Shown here in pieces: positions 43,977 through 55,222 of a DNA stretch of 64,000 nt; the first letter of the stretch is position 1, and each line of letters starts with the position of its first letter. The notes under the pieces were generated by a model. It was not told the DNA's origin and made no database searches. It was given only the letters and a program-made list of their open reading frames with translations. Made by a program: the position numbers and the translations under genes. Origin of the DNA: Pisaster brevispinus (Eukaryota; Echinodermata; Asteroidea; Forcipulatida; Asteriidae); assembly GCA_023634235.1 (NCBI GenBank), contig JAMKCF010000002.1, forward strand, positions 8,688,722-8,752,721. The letters run 5' to 3'.

Positions 43977-45000
43977 GTAAGGCAGTTGTGTATCCATTGA
44001 CTATTTGTTTCTCATGTATTCTCATAACAAAGTAATTGAGAATATGTACTATAGATGAAACAAGTAACATTGAACATTGGGGGTGGGGGTAAATAACAGT
44101 CGTTATTGACTCAACTTACATATAAACGTCATATCCCCATAGCAAATCGTGTTAATTTGTAAGTCAATTGATCCGTGCGTTCTGTGAAGTGAGCACAGTA
44201 TCGTTATGATTATTATGACGTCTTTGCATGGGGTCGATTTGCACTTAATTTGTTTTTCAATTTGCACTCGTGCTTGGAGCTATTCATTCACGAGATAGCT
44301 GAAATCAAATGCTTGTTAATTTTAAAGATTACTTTGAAGGAAATCACAAACAGAATAGACAGACGATTGAGAATTTCAATAAAACATCGAATACAAGAGT
44401 ATGACTTAACTTGACCCTTGGTGAATTATCTTTCTCATCCTTGTATTGTTATAAAGAAGAAGTGAATACACCACTGCAGGTCAGAGCGTTACACAACACA
44501 CACTGTGGGGAAATCGAGCACACCTACTTTCAACAAAACACACAACTCTAGGCTGTGCTTGTTTCGACTTGGTTCCTCATCGGGTTTAACTGTGCGTTTG
44601 ATTGCCAGTTAGCTTTACTGGCTAAGTAAGCTTTTTATTTTTTTTAACTATTTTGTTATTACTCTCTGTATTATTTAAGTGTAAATCCCATTTCCCCTGA
44701 CTTTCAAAAAGAATACGCTTGAGAAACATACATCACAATTTGCGTGGCCAGTTTTGGTGTATAAGTTACAACATAGCCCCACAATCTGTCTCAAGAGATT
44801 TCCCCATTGACATTCCCAGCTGTTGTCTAGGTTTATTTTAATAACCTAGCTATCCAGTAATTAAGAAGTATCTTTAAAAATAAGCTCTAACGGGCGTGGT
44901 AATAGCGACGAGCAGAAAGCCAATATTTTTTTTATTTACTACCGAACCCCAGATATATTTGAAAACAATCCTGTACAAAATGATACCTGACCCCCCGATA
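43977..45000 (+). other. Possible 3' end of the EMI/EGF gene, otherwise unrecognised
   Basis: A phase-compatible open piece after 'caccactgcag' at 44484 (GQSVTQHTLWGNRAHLLS..., stop near 44590) could be a terminal exon, but nothing in it is family-specific. The rest is A/T-rich. Confidence 0.25.
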
Positions 45001-45004
45001 TGGA

Positions 45005-45090
45005 TATGGAATGGTCCATTCTAGGATATCAAGGAACTTGACTCCCGAGTCATTACATCTCGGAGAAATGACTTAGTTAGTGATTATGTG
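45005..45090 (+). repeat. Dispersed repeat, copy B
   Basis: Resembles 35140-35240 ('ggtccattctaggatatcaa', 'ctcggagaaatgac'). Confidence 0.5.
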
Positions 45091-45239
45091 ACATGATTAA
45101 TTGACCCTTCCATTCAATAAAGGATTTTAAACAAACTAAAAAAAGTAAAAAAAACAACAAAAAAACCGACAAAAATCAATGTTATTTGGAGTATTTATTT
45201 GGAGTGTATGCTAATATAGGTTAGGTTTAAACATAACTA

Positions 45240-45700
45240 GAAATGTAGTGTTCGTAAAACGAACACAGAGGGGTTTCGGTTGGTGGAACAAAAATATACA
45301 ATAAAGTGATTTCATACGGTAAATCTCATATCCAAAGATATACTAAGCTTGGTCATAAGCATTTTGAACTTCCTGTTTGGACCGGAAGGAAAGGTCAAAG
45401 TGGGATCAGGTTTCTAATAAAATGCACTTGTGTCAAGACTTACAGGTTGGCACAAAGATTATTGACTTAATGACATGTTGTTCAGAAATGTGATTTTTTA
45501 AACTGTTGAGCTACATGTTTGTAACGTTTCTAAATAAAATGTTACATGTGTTTTATGATACAAAACGACACAAGAATTATAACTATGACATGCGGTTTAG
45601 GAGATATGATTTTTGTTGATTATAATTTTTGAGTTCATGTAACTTGACACCTGATGACTTCACGGTGACGAAAACGTGCCGGTTATACTAAGGTTTTTTT
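45240..45700. repeat. Further copies of the 1-3060 repeat module
   Basis: 'cttcctgtttggaccggaag' then 'gaaaggtcaaagtgggatca' and 'gacatgttgttcagaaatgt' repeat the module of the window's left end, with a 'gatgacttcacggtgacg' segment. Two to three diverged units. Confidence 0.55.
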
Positions 45701-46139
45701 TAAAACTTCAATATGGAAAAAGAGTTGTCCCCGTCCTGAATCTGAGAAAGAAAATCGTGAAAATTCTAAGATTTTACCTTTTGGTGTAGATTTAACACAC
45801 GTTGATGGAGCGTGCTGTAACGATGGTGTGACCTCATTAATAATAATCAGTATAGATTCCATACATCATAACATCAGAGAACAAATTGGCCAAATAAAGT
45901 TTAAGACTAAAAAATAGCGCACCGCGCTCCAATTTTATTAACCACACAGGCCAAAGGACAGGAATTGTGGCGAGAGAGATTTACCCACTTATTGTTATTA
46001 CTGAGTACAGTCGAAACTGTAAGCATGCTAGCACCCGTCGATTCAGACGGGGCTAGTATTCCAACCGGTGGTTCTACCGGTGGAAATTTCAATTGCATAG
46101 ACGGCTGTTAAAGATAAGTTTTAAGGGTTTGATCAACTC

Positions 46140-46295
46140 GGTTATTTTATGTAGGCCGCTCGTTGCCCGGGGGCCGCTCGTTGCCCGTGAGTTTATATGG
46201 CCCGCTCGTTGCCCGTGTGTTTGTGATGTGTGATGTTTGTGATGTGTTTGTGATGTGTTTGTGATGTGTTTGCGATGTGTTTGTGATGGTGGACA
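46140..46295. repeat. Two adjacent minisatellites
   Basis: Three copies of 'ggccgctcgttgcccg' (46150-46220), then five to six copies of 'tttgtgatgtg' (46215-46290). Confidence 0.85.
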
Positions 46296-46917
46296 AGCCT
46301 GCCCTTGTTTATTTATATATGTACATTAAGGCAAACATGAATTGCCCTATTTTCTTGGAATTACATTGTTTTGGGCAACTTGCCCGCCTTTTGGCTATTT
46401 AATTGATATTGGCAAAACATGCCATTGTGGGTTCAATAAAACCAGTTTTGAGCTGTGACAGAAAACGTCAGACAAGTCTGTTGTGTTGATATTGTGTATT
46501 ATCAGTGTATAAAACTTGGAATGATATGACATTGTTAAAGGGACACACCGGCTTACTGTTTACCTAATATAATTATGTGGAATGACATACAACAATATTT
46601 AGATGGTTGTTGTAAAAAAAATCATCAAAATATCACATAATTAACGAAAAATGTGAAAAAAAAAAAACGCGGTCAAAGGTCAGCCTATACGCTTTTCCAG
46701 CCGTTGCAACTGTCAAGTTTACGTACAATGCTGCGCAATGTTGTAAGTAGACTGGTGCTCTGTTTATGTATCAGTTATAACAATGGCGAGGCATGAGGAT
46801 CCAGACTTCACATCCATCAAGCACAAATTCACGTGTAAATTAAAAAACAGACATGAACGGACGTCAGTCTATAGAACAAGGTTCCTTGCTCTATGTTCAG
46901 TCCTGTCGAAGTCCGCT

Positions 46918-46983
46918 CGCGGTCGTAACCAATAACTGTTTCGGTTGAACTTGCCATTGAAACAGTTATTGGTTACGACCGCG
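46918..46983. repeat. Perfect hairpin, 25-bp arms, 16-nt loop
   Basis: 'cgcggtcgtaaccaataact' with 'gtttc' pairs with 'gaaacagttattggttacga' with 'ccgcg'. No mismatch, so it is either recent or maintained. Confidence 0.9.
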
Positions 46984-47718
46984 AAAACGCACCCCAACCT
47001 GTATTGTGTGTACGACGACGTACTATATTCTGTGTACTTGCAATGGAGAACGTTTCTTCGACATCCAAGGATTGGTACAAAAAACGTCGAAAGGAAAAAC
47101 ACCCAGAAGGTAGTCCAACGAAAAGTAAAAAGTTATAAAAAACCACGATAAATCCAAAGGGAAAGCCAGCTAAAGCAGCAATTGAGGGGGGGGGGTGGAC
47201 ATTGTGCAGCTATCATAGAAGTAGACCAGCTGTATGGGATAAATATTCCCCGTCGTCGTCCCGCGTGTGTAGCGCAGGCAACACATTGCAATAGTTAGGG
47301 GATAATAGATAGAGTATCAGACTAACACCCTCCTAAAAAACGTAATTGTTGGTCTGGCTCCCTACCCCTCCGACAAGCTCCCAAGCTCACGGCTAGACCG
47401 GCAAGCTGGGGGGTTCATGCCCGGGCTTGTCTCTCTGGCCCCACGAGACACGGCACCGGCTGTACGGGATATGCCTCAAGGTTTACGTTCCGCTAGCTCC
47501 TACGCAGCCGCTGGTGCGCCGTAAAACACGCTTCGGTTGCACGGACTCTCTGAATGCGAATCTTACGTTCGATTTTTCATCGTTATTTACAAATTGTATC
47601 ATTAATCTGAATACATAGTCTTTTTTGTCAAATACTCATGAACAATTAAAAAAAAACATATTTAAATTTGGTTCAGTAATTTACTTTTATACGGCTGGAA
47701 GTAAAACTATCTCCGAAG

Positions 47719-47768
47719 ATCACGTGATTTATCCGAACCACTTTTTTGGTTCGGATAAATCACGTGAC
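47719..47768. repeat. Perfect hairpin, 21-bp arms, with CACGTG in each arm
   Basis: 'tcacgtgatttatccgaacc' pairs with 'ggttcggataaatcacgtga' around a short T-rich loop. CACGTG is an E-box core, so each arm carries one. Confidence 0.85.
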
Positions 47769-47984
47769 CTTCGTTTTTCTGCAAAATTTGATGGTTTCTT
47801 TTTGGAACCGTTCTTCTCCATTCCTGGAAGACCTTTGAAGTCATATGTTAGCCTATTTTGTAGCCCAAAGTAGCCCAACGAAGCCGGTGTGCCCCTTTAA
47901 GTAGGCTCTGCATGATTCATACAACGGATACATACGGTAGCTCATATTCGCTAATTCCTAGAGAAACCAAGTTTTATTTTATGG

Positions 47985-48075
47985 CGATGTATCGCCGAAG
48001 GGCGCGTTAAATCGCCGTACTATTGCGTTTATCGCCGTACTATTGCATTATATTGCCGTACTGTTGCATTAGTGT
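47985..48075. repeat. Minisatellite, ~21-bp unit ATCGCCGTACTATTGCGTTT
   Basis: Four units: 'atcgccgaagggcgcgttaa' (diverged), 'atcgccgtactattgcgttt', 'atcgccgtactattgcatta', 'attgccgtactgttgcatta'. Confidence 0.8.
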
Positions 48076-48173
48076 CAATTTTGGTGAGCAATCCCAACTG
48101 CAAACCAACCTTGATGATCTGGCCATCTGGTGTAAAATTACTTATGTTGTTCCCTATCCTTCCAAATGCCACA

Positions 48174-49112
48174 TCATAAAAACCAGTTTCTTAAAAAGGA
48201 TGGCCCATTCTTATTCGTTTTCCTTCTATAGATATGAACACGACAAATTAATAGAATAAGGTTAATTGCTTTACGTTTGAAATCGGTTTTACCAAACAAA
48301 ATTGCTTCATTATCTGGGATTATGTTTAAGATTGTTTTTTCCTGGATCCACGAAACAACCGCAGTCCAAAATGACACTGTAGCGGCACATGAGCAAAACA
48401 GATGAATAAGAGTCTCCTCTTCATTGTTACAAAAAGTACATAAATTAGAGTTAAATTTGTTGATTTTGAAAATAAAAATATTCGTGCCCAGACTTCTGTG
48501 TATTAGTCGGTACTGGAACCATCTCGTTCTAGTGTCAATTGTGCAGTTAAAAGGAATGCTAAATATTACAGACCATTTAGAAAAACTATAGTCTGTTTGC
48601 AAACTAAAGTTCCATTTAGAAATGAATGTATAAGTTACTTTCCTGGAGGAGGTCAGGACTTTTAGGAGTCTGCTTGAGCCTTTCTTATCCTAATAAATGT
48701 CTTGAAATTGAATGGAATAAAAGGAAGTTGAATGGTCCATTTCATCGAAGATAAAAATATTCGGAAAAGCAGACTTGATGGCCGTGACCACACCCCCATA
48801 TTTCAAGAAATTAGTTCAAATATTAAACTTTTTTATGAAAGCAATAAAGGGCAAAAAACCCATTATCGTTGATAAGATTATAGATATAATTGACTCCTGC
48901 AGACTCCCAATGTTTGTAATAGATGCAGTTTTTATCAGAACCATAATTTTGTCATTATGCCACAGAGTATTGGTCAAGGTATCTTCAGCAGTCACTGGGG
49001 TATGTTTAAGGGTTAATTTAGACCAGGATGTAAAAATATTCCCCCCAAAAAGGTTACCATATGATGTGCGTAAAGCAATTTTAGAAAAAACGGACATTCC
49101 AGAGGTATCCAT
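48174..49112 (-). pseudogene. LINE ORF2 C-terminal part
   Basis: 49112-48816 continues the post-RT region (HNDKIMVLIKTASITNIGSL). 48602-48174 contains RTRWFQYRLIHRSLGTNIFI and CTFCNNEEETLIHLFCSC, the Cys/His C-terminal motif of L1-like ORF2. Confidence 0.75.
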
Positions 49113-49314
49113 AATCTTGTAGAATAAATGAACTCAACCGCAACCATTGTCGGAAATTAGGAGTCTGCGGAGCCAAGTTAGTTTAAGAGCGTTCATGTAA
49201 TCTCTACATCTGTCATACGAAGCCCTCATTGGCTGTAATCTTGAACCATTTGATTTCTACTGACCCAGTCTTAAATAAACATAAAGTTTAAGTCGTTAAC
49301 AATACAAACAGGCC

Positions 49315-49500
49315 AGCCTCGCCACCATGGGCAGCGCGCCGTATCGATACCTACCTCTAGTATTTTGACGCGATTCCTTTTCATTCCTAGATTCTAGCAC
49401 ATTTCAATGAACCATTTCTAGGGGTTATGATCGAGCAAGGCATGCTGGTCAAAAAAAGCGCGGCGAGATCGATCACCCTTGGGAAAGAGGATGCTAACAG
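49315..49500 (+). repeat. Dispersed repeat inserted in the LINE
   Basis: 'ccagcctcgccaccatgggc' then 'gtatcgatacct' matches the arms of the hairpin at 10303-10510. 'gattctagcacatttcaatg', 'gcaaggcatgctgg' and 'gcggcgagatcgatcaccct' match 11488-11825. Both halves occur here in one unit, so this copy shows how the pieces at 10-12 kb belong together. Confidence 0.65.
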
Positions 49501-49604
49501 GCGGATAAGGAATAGTTAGAATAAGCTTAGACAAAAGTAAAGATTTGACATCGGTGACTCTACCAAGCACCGTGAGATTCCGTTTAGGCCAACTCGAAAT
49601 CAGG

Positions 49605-51175
49605 TTACGTAATGAGAGGATAATATTGTTGTAATTGAGCAAAATCATGGAATAGATCTGTGGAAAACTGAATGCCAAGTATTTTAAAATTGCCCAAAGG
49701 TTCCACCCAGTGACTACCTTTCTTTGGACCGATCCAAACTACATTTGTTTTATCTATATTGACTTTAAGTCCGGACATATTGGCGAAAAAGCCAAGAATG
49801 TTTAATGGAGTTAGCATAGATTTATCCGAGCCATCCAGAAATAAAACAGTGTCGTCAGCATATTAAGACAATCGAAATTCTTTACCGGCTATCTTAATAC
49901 CTTTTAAGTCTTCATCATTACATAATCATCATTGCAAGAAATTCAACACACAAGATAAATACATACGGGCTAAGACCATCACCTTGCCCGCAGCCCCGTT
50001 CAATACTAACAGATTCTGAAAGAAAACCATTCACCAAAATCGAGGAGCTGGCCTGGTTATAAAAGAGGTTGTTCCTTCTTCTTATGGACGCACCGAAGTT
50101 AAACTTATCTAGAATATTGAGGATAAACTCTTGTGACACTGAATCGAAAGCTTTTTCAAAATCAATGGAAATTAATTGGCCAGGAATGTGATCAATATCA
50201 GTAATATCAAGCATGTCATACATTAAGCGGATATTCTCACCTATGAGCCGACCTGCCATAAAGCCTTGCCGTTCATTATTAATAAGAGGCAGAGAAGATT
50301 TCAGCCTCTCAGCAATACATGCCAACGCCAATTTATAAGATGTGTTGAGATGAGAAATAGGACGCCATTAAAAAAAAAAAATCACGGGGTTTGTCCCATT
50401 TTGGTAACAGAGTGATTATGCCATACTGAGGGACTGATAACTGGCCCGAGAAATGTGCAATGTTGAGTGAATGTAAAAAGAACCAAGATAACTCGGGCAA
50501 ATAGATTTTGTAGAATTCGAAACTAAAACCAGCAGAACCTGGGGGTTTACTATTTTTACTATTTTTTAAAGCTCGCATAAGCTCAGCACACGACAAAGGA
50601 CCTTCCAGGTTATAACATATTGTATCCGTAAGAATTTGACCAATGGCTTTCTTGAAAATGGAGTCTAAAACAGCTATGTCATTGACATTCTGATGTGAAT
50701 TACAGACTTTTGTAGAAATTCCTGGCTCAGAAAGAATTTCTTTGAATTTAGTTAATCTGGAATTCTCATTGTTAACAACACAATTGATAGATTTACTAAC
50801 AAAATTACGTTTCCTCATATTCAAAAAATACTTGAAAGGTTTTTCTCCGCATTCCATTCACCGTGTTCTAGATCTAATAAGTACACCGTCCATTCTAAAT
50901 TTAAGAAGATCTACAAAATCAGTCTGTTTAGCACTTAGGAGATCGACCGACGCAATGTCACCTCCGGCCACTTTATTACACAGAATACTAATCTCCTTTT
51001 CTAGAGAAGCCTCTAATTTGTTGAACTCTTTCTTCTTTCGTGTGGTGATTGAAATAGTTTTAGATCTGATTTCCATAAGGAGCAATTCGAAAAAAAGTCT
51101 GATCATTAATGGTAAACTGAATATCTTTTGGATGAATGTTCTTAATATTGGAAGGCAAATAAGGAGAAGCTGCAT
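49605..51175 (-). pseudogene. LINE ORF2 linker and reverse transcriptase, frameshifted
   Basis: Segments at 51175-50858, 50857-50333, 50331-49918 and 49817-49605 in different frames. RT motifs are KNSKPPGSAGFSFEFYKIY, YGIITLLPKWDKPRDF, NNERQGFMAGRLIGENI, LISIDFEKAFDSVSQEF and GCGQGDGLSPYVFIL. A YADD catalytic box near 49860 is followed by NILGFFANMSGLKVNIDKT. A poly(A) tract in the minus strand's complement near 50370 coincides with one frame break. Confidence 0.85.
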
Positions 51176-51232
51176 ACTCTTTCACCAGATCAGAAGTAAC
51201 ATTCCTTACTAAAACAGAATAGTTATTATCAG

Positions 51233-51937
51233 TTAGCAGAGAATTGTTAAATTTCCAATAACCGCTTCCCCTTCTATTTTGGTCAAGTCAAGAGTAATAT
51301 AAATGATGGAGTGATCAGTTCTGTACCCTGGTTTGATGTCACAACTTACTAGCTTGGATTGAAGCTCAGAGGAAAATAAAAAGAAATCTAATCTCGATTG
51401 TGTTAAAGTCAGGTGTTGTCTCCAGGTAAACCTGTGAGTGTGACGGTTGTCTATTCGCCACACATCAATCAAATCTAAATCACTGCCCATTTCCCAAACT
51501 CTTTTTCTGGCCAGGGGGTTGTTGATACCAGTGTAATTGACACAATCGATTAAATTATTTAAAAATAAATTCCAGTCGCCACATAAGATATTATGAGTAT
51601 TGTCCATGTCGTTCAGGATGGTGACAATATCACTACCGAAATTCGGGTTATCCGTTTTTGGACCGTACAAATCAATTTTGACGTTCTTGATACTAGATTC
51701 AAAATTATTATTGAACAAAATGGCCACGCCTCGAGAATTACTCTTAAAGGAACTAAAGTAACAGTCTAAACCCCATTCATTCTTAACAAAGTCTTCCATG
51801 TCCTTATCAAAGTGTACATCTTGCAAACAATAAATAGAATATTTTTTTGACTTAAGGAAATGGAAAACATCTCTATGTTGTGCTTGATTACCCAAACCTC
51901 GGCAATTCATCAAAGCTATCGAGAGATGGCTAGACAT
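51233..51937 (-). pseudogene. LINE ORF2 endonuclease domain
   Basis: 234 codons open from a plausible ORF2 start. Motifs are ALMNCRGLGNQAQHRD, YSIYCLQDVHF, NSRGVAILFNN, CGDWNLFLN, SRLDFFLFSS and RTDHSIIYI, the exonuclease-endonuclease-phosphatase fold. The usual catalytic Glu position (QE-x-H) reads QDVH here. It nicks target DNA in active relatives. Confidence 0.85.
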
Positions 51938-52484
51938 AATGATTTAAAAATTGAAGGGGAAAAAAAGGAAAAGAGTATTTGCTTGACAGGTGTTATCGAT
52001 GTACGAAAAGGCTTTTCATTAACAATACACTTTCTATTTTGAAAATAAGAAACTTGTATGGAAACACCGTAGATATAAAGTACACCAAAATGCTACCCCA
52101 GAGTTTTGCAGCAAAAAAACCCAGCCCCCAAAACCGAAACCCACCCCAAACGAAACCCACGCTCGTCATCTGGGAAAAAGTCCCAGACAAAAAAAAAAAA
52201 AAAAAAAAAAGGGGGACGAAACCAATAAATCAACCAAAAGACACCTCCTGTGAAATCGGACAAGGAATAGGAGAAAGGCGCAAGTAACGCTCATCGTGCT
52301 CCCGAGGGAAAACAATAAAATTAGGGGAAAGTGAAACTTCACTCAAGCTTAACCTATTAACTAAGTGGATGGAAAACGAAAAAATATTACATACATCTTG
52401 GTATACAAAAAATATATTTGTTGTATCCACATACCAAAAACGTTCGAAAACAAGGCAAATAGGGTTCGTTAAAACTAAGGGTCT
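51938..52484 (-). other. LINE inter-ORF/5' part of ORF2 region
   Basis: Noncoding remnant between ORF1 and the endonuclease. It contains an A18 run at about 52190-52209. Confidence 0.4.
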
Positions 52485-53065
52485 TTAACAGTCTTTATTA
52501 AACGGGAAGACATCACCACTGCCGTGCCTCCAGCGGCCTGCGAAGAAACTGAGCTTGGTGCCATTTTCATACAGGGTCTTTACTTGATGTTTCCAGGTCT
52601 TTTTCTCTATCCAGTCTTGTGTAGTAAGGTCATCTACTATGAATATATGAAGACCTGTGAGAGCATGGCTGCAATTCTTCATGACCTTGACTTTGTCTTG
52701 ATACGACAGGAGCTTTACGAGGATGTGGGAAGGTCTGCTGTCGATGTCCTTACCATCCCGGTGAGCCCGTTCGATGTGCGGAGGGGTTTCCCAGTCAAAA
52801 TGGGTACGCAGGATGTCATCTTCTTCGTCGACGCAGCTTTCTTTGACTCACTTCTGACACCAACAATTCCAAAGTTATTTCGACGGCTGAAGCGCTCCTG
52901 CTTGTTTATATCGTTGTTTAACCTGGCAAGTTGACTCTTCATAGTAGAAATCTCCGAAGTCACGATGTTAAGTGAATTTTGAAGAGCATCTTTTGACTTC
53001 TCAAGCTCGGTGAATTTTTCACTGCCCTTAAAGCATGGTAGGTCCCCAGAGACCCTCAGATCCAT
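52485..53065 (-). pseudogene. LINE ORF1 remnant (coiled coil plus RNA-binding part)
   Basis: 53065-52715 encodes a heptad-rich segment (KDALQNSLNIVTSEISTMKS) leading into DINKQERFSRRNNFGIVGV, the junction typical of L1 ORF1 proteins. 52682-52485 in another frame continues with DWIEKKTWKHQVKTLYENG. ORF1 proteins coat the element RNA. Confidence 0.7.
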
Positions 53066-53069
53066 TTAG

Positions 53070-53480
53070 GTCTGCCAGTTGTATGTGACGCCCGCTCCTG
53101 TAGTTATAACATTGTCATATTTCATATCCCCATGATTTTGTTGACATCTTAGTGACTTCTTTGCGTGCCCAGTTGTTGTCTAATGACTATTTAGGTCTTG
53201 ATTTGTCTTTTGACCACACAATACAGCCCTAAACTCCCTGTAATTATTATTGCAAGCATGGCTAGACACAGTTTATCTCTTGCTCTGTGGTTTACAATGC
53301 AGGCCGAAGTGTCCCTTTAACAAAGTGGAGACAGTTTGTCTGGCATGTGGAATGTGGATATGTGGAATGGTCCTGTCTATGATATCCTGGATGATCAAGT
53401 CCCTCGGGGCTTTGCAACTGAAACAAAAACAATAACAACTTAAAATCTGCCATCCAACACTGGTAGACTCCTCCCTGAAG
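53070..53480. mobile_element. Probable insertion inside LINE ORF1
   Basis: The ORF1 coiled coil is recognisable on both sides (TELEKSKDALQNSL before; IVEDQRQLEEKLTASIQFN near 53480-53540 after), but not here. '...ggccgaagtgtccctttaac' near 53305-53324 resembles the right end of the TTAA element at 47.9 kb, with TTAA adjacent. The other end was not found. Confidence 0.35.
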
Positions 53481-53803
53481 GGTTAAATTGTATAGAGGCT
53501 GTAAGTTTCTCTTCCAGCTGCCGCTGATCTTCAACAATTTTGGAGAGGGTGGACCTGACAAAACGCCTCGAAATCCTCATCGCCGTTGTGCCTGCCATCC
53601 AGCTTGGGTATCACGTCGGGTTCACGCTCGCATGGGCTGCCGTTGGTCCTGTTCTTTTTCCCCCTCGGTGTTTGGGTGGCATGGTCGAGTATGTCGCGTT
53701 GAGTGGTGCACTTCCTTGCTTGGGTGATTTTGAATAGCCTGGGAGCACTTAAAACGGAGCGTCCTTCTCTTACGGCGTCATTGAAGGAAGTCGGCAAATA
53801 TGT

Positions 53804-54648
53804 TTACCATCTTTCCAAATTCCCACTGCACACATTCTCGCAGCGATGACATCCTTGAGTTGAATTCTTGTTCTGCAGCATTAAAGGGCTCAGCAAATAA
53901 CGCCTCATTAGATAGGCGGGATCTCCATTAAGAGCGAAGGGCATGCCATTTCTGTCGGTCATATTTCTTGCTTCAAATTCCTCCAGCAGTCCACTCATTC
54001 GAAGGAGAGCACTGTCATATCGGAATGAACGTTATGAATAGCATCTGCATAAAGTTGCAATTGTTCAGGGTCTCACAGTTTTCATGAACTATCAAGGGAT
54101 CGAAAACGATGTTGATGCAAATTATACATATTGCTCAATTGTCTCATTGATAACTAGAGAAAGGGTGGATTTCGGTCTACCAATAAGTTTATCCAAGTCC
54201 GATAGTCGATTAGGGTATGCGATTCTCCTGATGACCATGCAAATAGCGTCAAGACTATTGCACTTAGACCCATTCTTCAAAGTAAGTTTATCAGGCAGTT
54301 GAAGTAACCCACGTAGGCGGTAAATGTCATCCTTTAAAAATCTGAACTTATCCAAGCATTGATTATCTGTAAAGGTTTCTAATTAAAATCTAGGCCACTC
54401 TGCATTATATGTGAATCGCTTTGGTAATGGTGCTGTATTATATGTGATTCGCTTTGGTAATGGTGCTGTATTATATGTGATTCGCTTTGGTAATGGTGCA
54501 TTATCCAACAGAAGATGTATGAATTATTATCTTCGTCCTCAATCGCTAAGTCGAGTAAGTTCATGGGCGCTGCAATTTTGAATATCGCGCCCCGTGCAGC
54601 TTTTTGAAAACGTAACCCGGTCGTCTTCGAAACCTGAACACAGCCCAT
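53804..54648 (-). pseudogene. Harbinger/PIF (HARBI1-like) transposase relic
   Basis: 54648-54379 gives a leader with NLLDLAIEDEDNN and a triplicated HHYQSESHIIQ repeat. 54355-54122 gives FRFLKDDIYRLRGLLQLPDK and CMVIRRIAYPNRLSDLDKLI, the N-terminal domain of HARBI1-like nucleases. 53998-53804 gives NGDPAYLMRRYLLSP, with the conserved GDPAY aspartate of the DDE nuclease fold. The pieces are in different frames and the middle of the nuclease is lost, so it is dead. Confidence 0.75.
54403..54501. repeat. Three tandem 33-bp units, in frame with the Harbinger relic
   Basis: 'attatatgtgattcgctttg' then 'gtaatggtgctgt' three times with one or two differences. 33 bp adds 11 residues per unit without shifting frame. 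Confidence 0.9.
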
Positions 54649-54699
54649 CAGAACGGTTACGCGTACGGATAGCTAATACATGTAGTAGTAGTCCAGTCA

Positions 54700-55222
54700 A
54701 ACCGTGCGCCAACGAAACTTCGCTTTTATAAAGTAAGCCTACTGCTTGCAGTTTTCACTGACAGTGCCGTATGTTAGAACTGCACATGGTTGGTTAACGC
54801 TACGTAACGTTTTCTGTCGGTGTTTAGCCTCAATGGTTGGCACTTCGTGTAAATTTGAGATAGATTAAGGTTAAGGCTGAGATGACCCAGGTTAATTAAG
54901 ATTTTCATCAGTACTGTAGAAAACAGCGGGGTTACACGGGACACTGCACAAAAAATGTCCAGAGGCAGTGCAAGATTTCGTCAATTTAGAGACACATACT
55001 GCTTCCAGGTTATTAGTTTTGTCCCGCATAAAAAGCACGACCTCACATTCCTAGTAAAAGTGGCCATGTTATTTACATCTGCACGATCTCCGGCCGCTGT
55101 CGAGTCAAAGCTCAGAAGAGCGCGGTCGCAAGAAAGTTCACGTTCACTGTCTCCTCAGAGTTATATCGTAGAGCAAGGATTATGTCGCTGCATTTCATTA
55201 AGTTATTACAGAACTATAGAGG
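54700..55222. other. Spacer, nothing recognised
   Basis: A 94-codon forward frame at 54955-55239 (MSRGSARFRQFRDTY) has no recognisable motif. Confidence 0.4.

Larger units (their letters stand above)
46539..47896. mobile_element. TTAA-flanked inverted-repeat DNA element, ~1.36 kb
   Basis: The ends 'agggacacaccggctt' and 'aagccggtgtgcccct' are reverse complements with one mismatch. TTAA lies at both flanks (46535-46538 and 47897-47900). TTAA duplication is characteristic of piggyBac and Kolobok transposons (established). Inside are a perfect 25-bp-arm hairpin (46918-46983) and a perfect 21-bp-arm hairpin (47720-47767). A GC-rich stretch with many CpGs lies at 47340-47540. No transposase was recognised. 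A short open piece starting MARHEDPDFTSIKHKFTC near 46782 and a basic piece (DWYKKRRKEKHPEGSPTKSK) near 47070 are unexplained and could be captured host sequence. Confidence 0.7.
48090..53800 (-). mobile_element. Decayed L1/Tx1-type LINE
   Basis: Minus-strand non-LTR retrotransposon with remnants of ORF1 (53800-52485), an inter-ORF spacer, endonuclease (51937-51233), linker, reverse transcriptase (50857-49605) and C-terminal domain (49112-48174). Multiple frameshifts and stops kill it. It is interrupted by another repeat at about 49315-49500 and probably by an insertion inside ORF1 (about 53070-53480). An endonuclease of the apurinic type ahead of the RT plus an L1-like ORF1 puts it in the L1/Tx1 group (inference from motifs). 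Confidence 0.85.
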
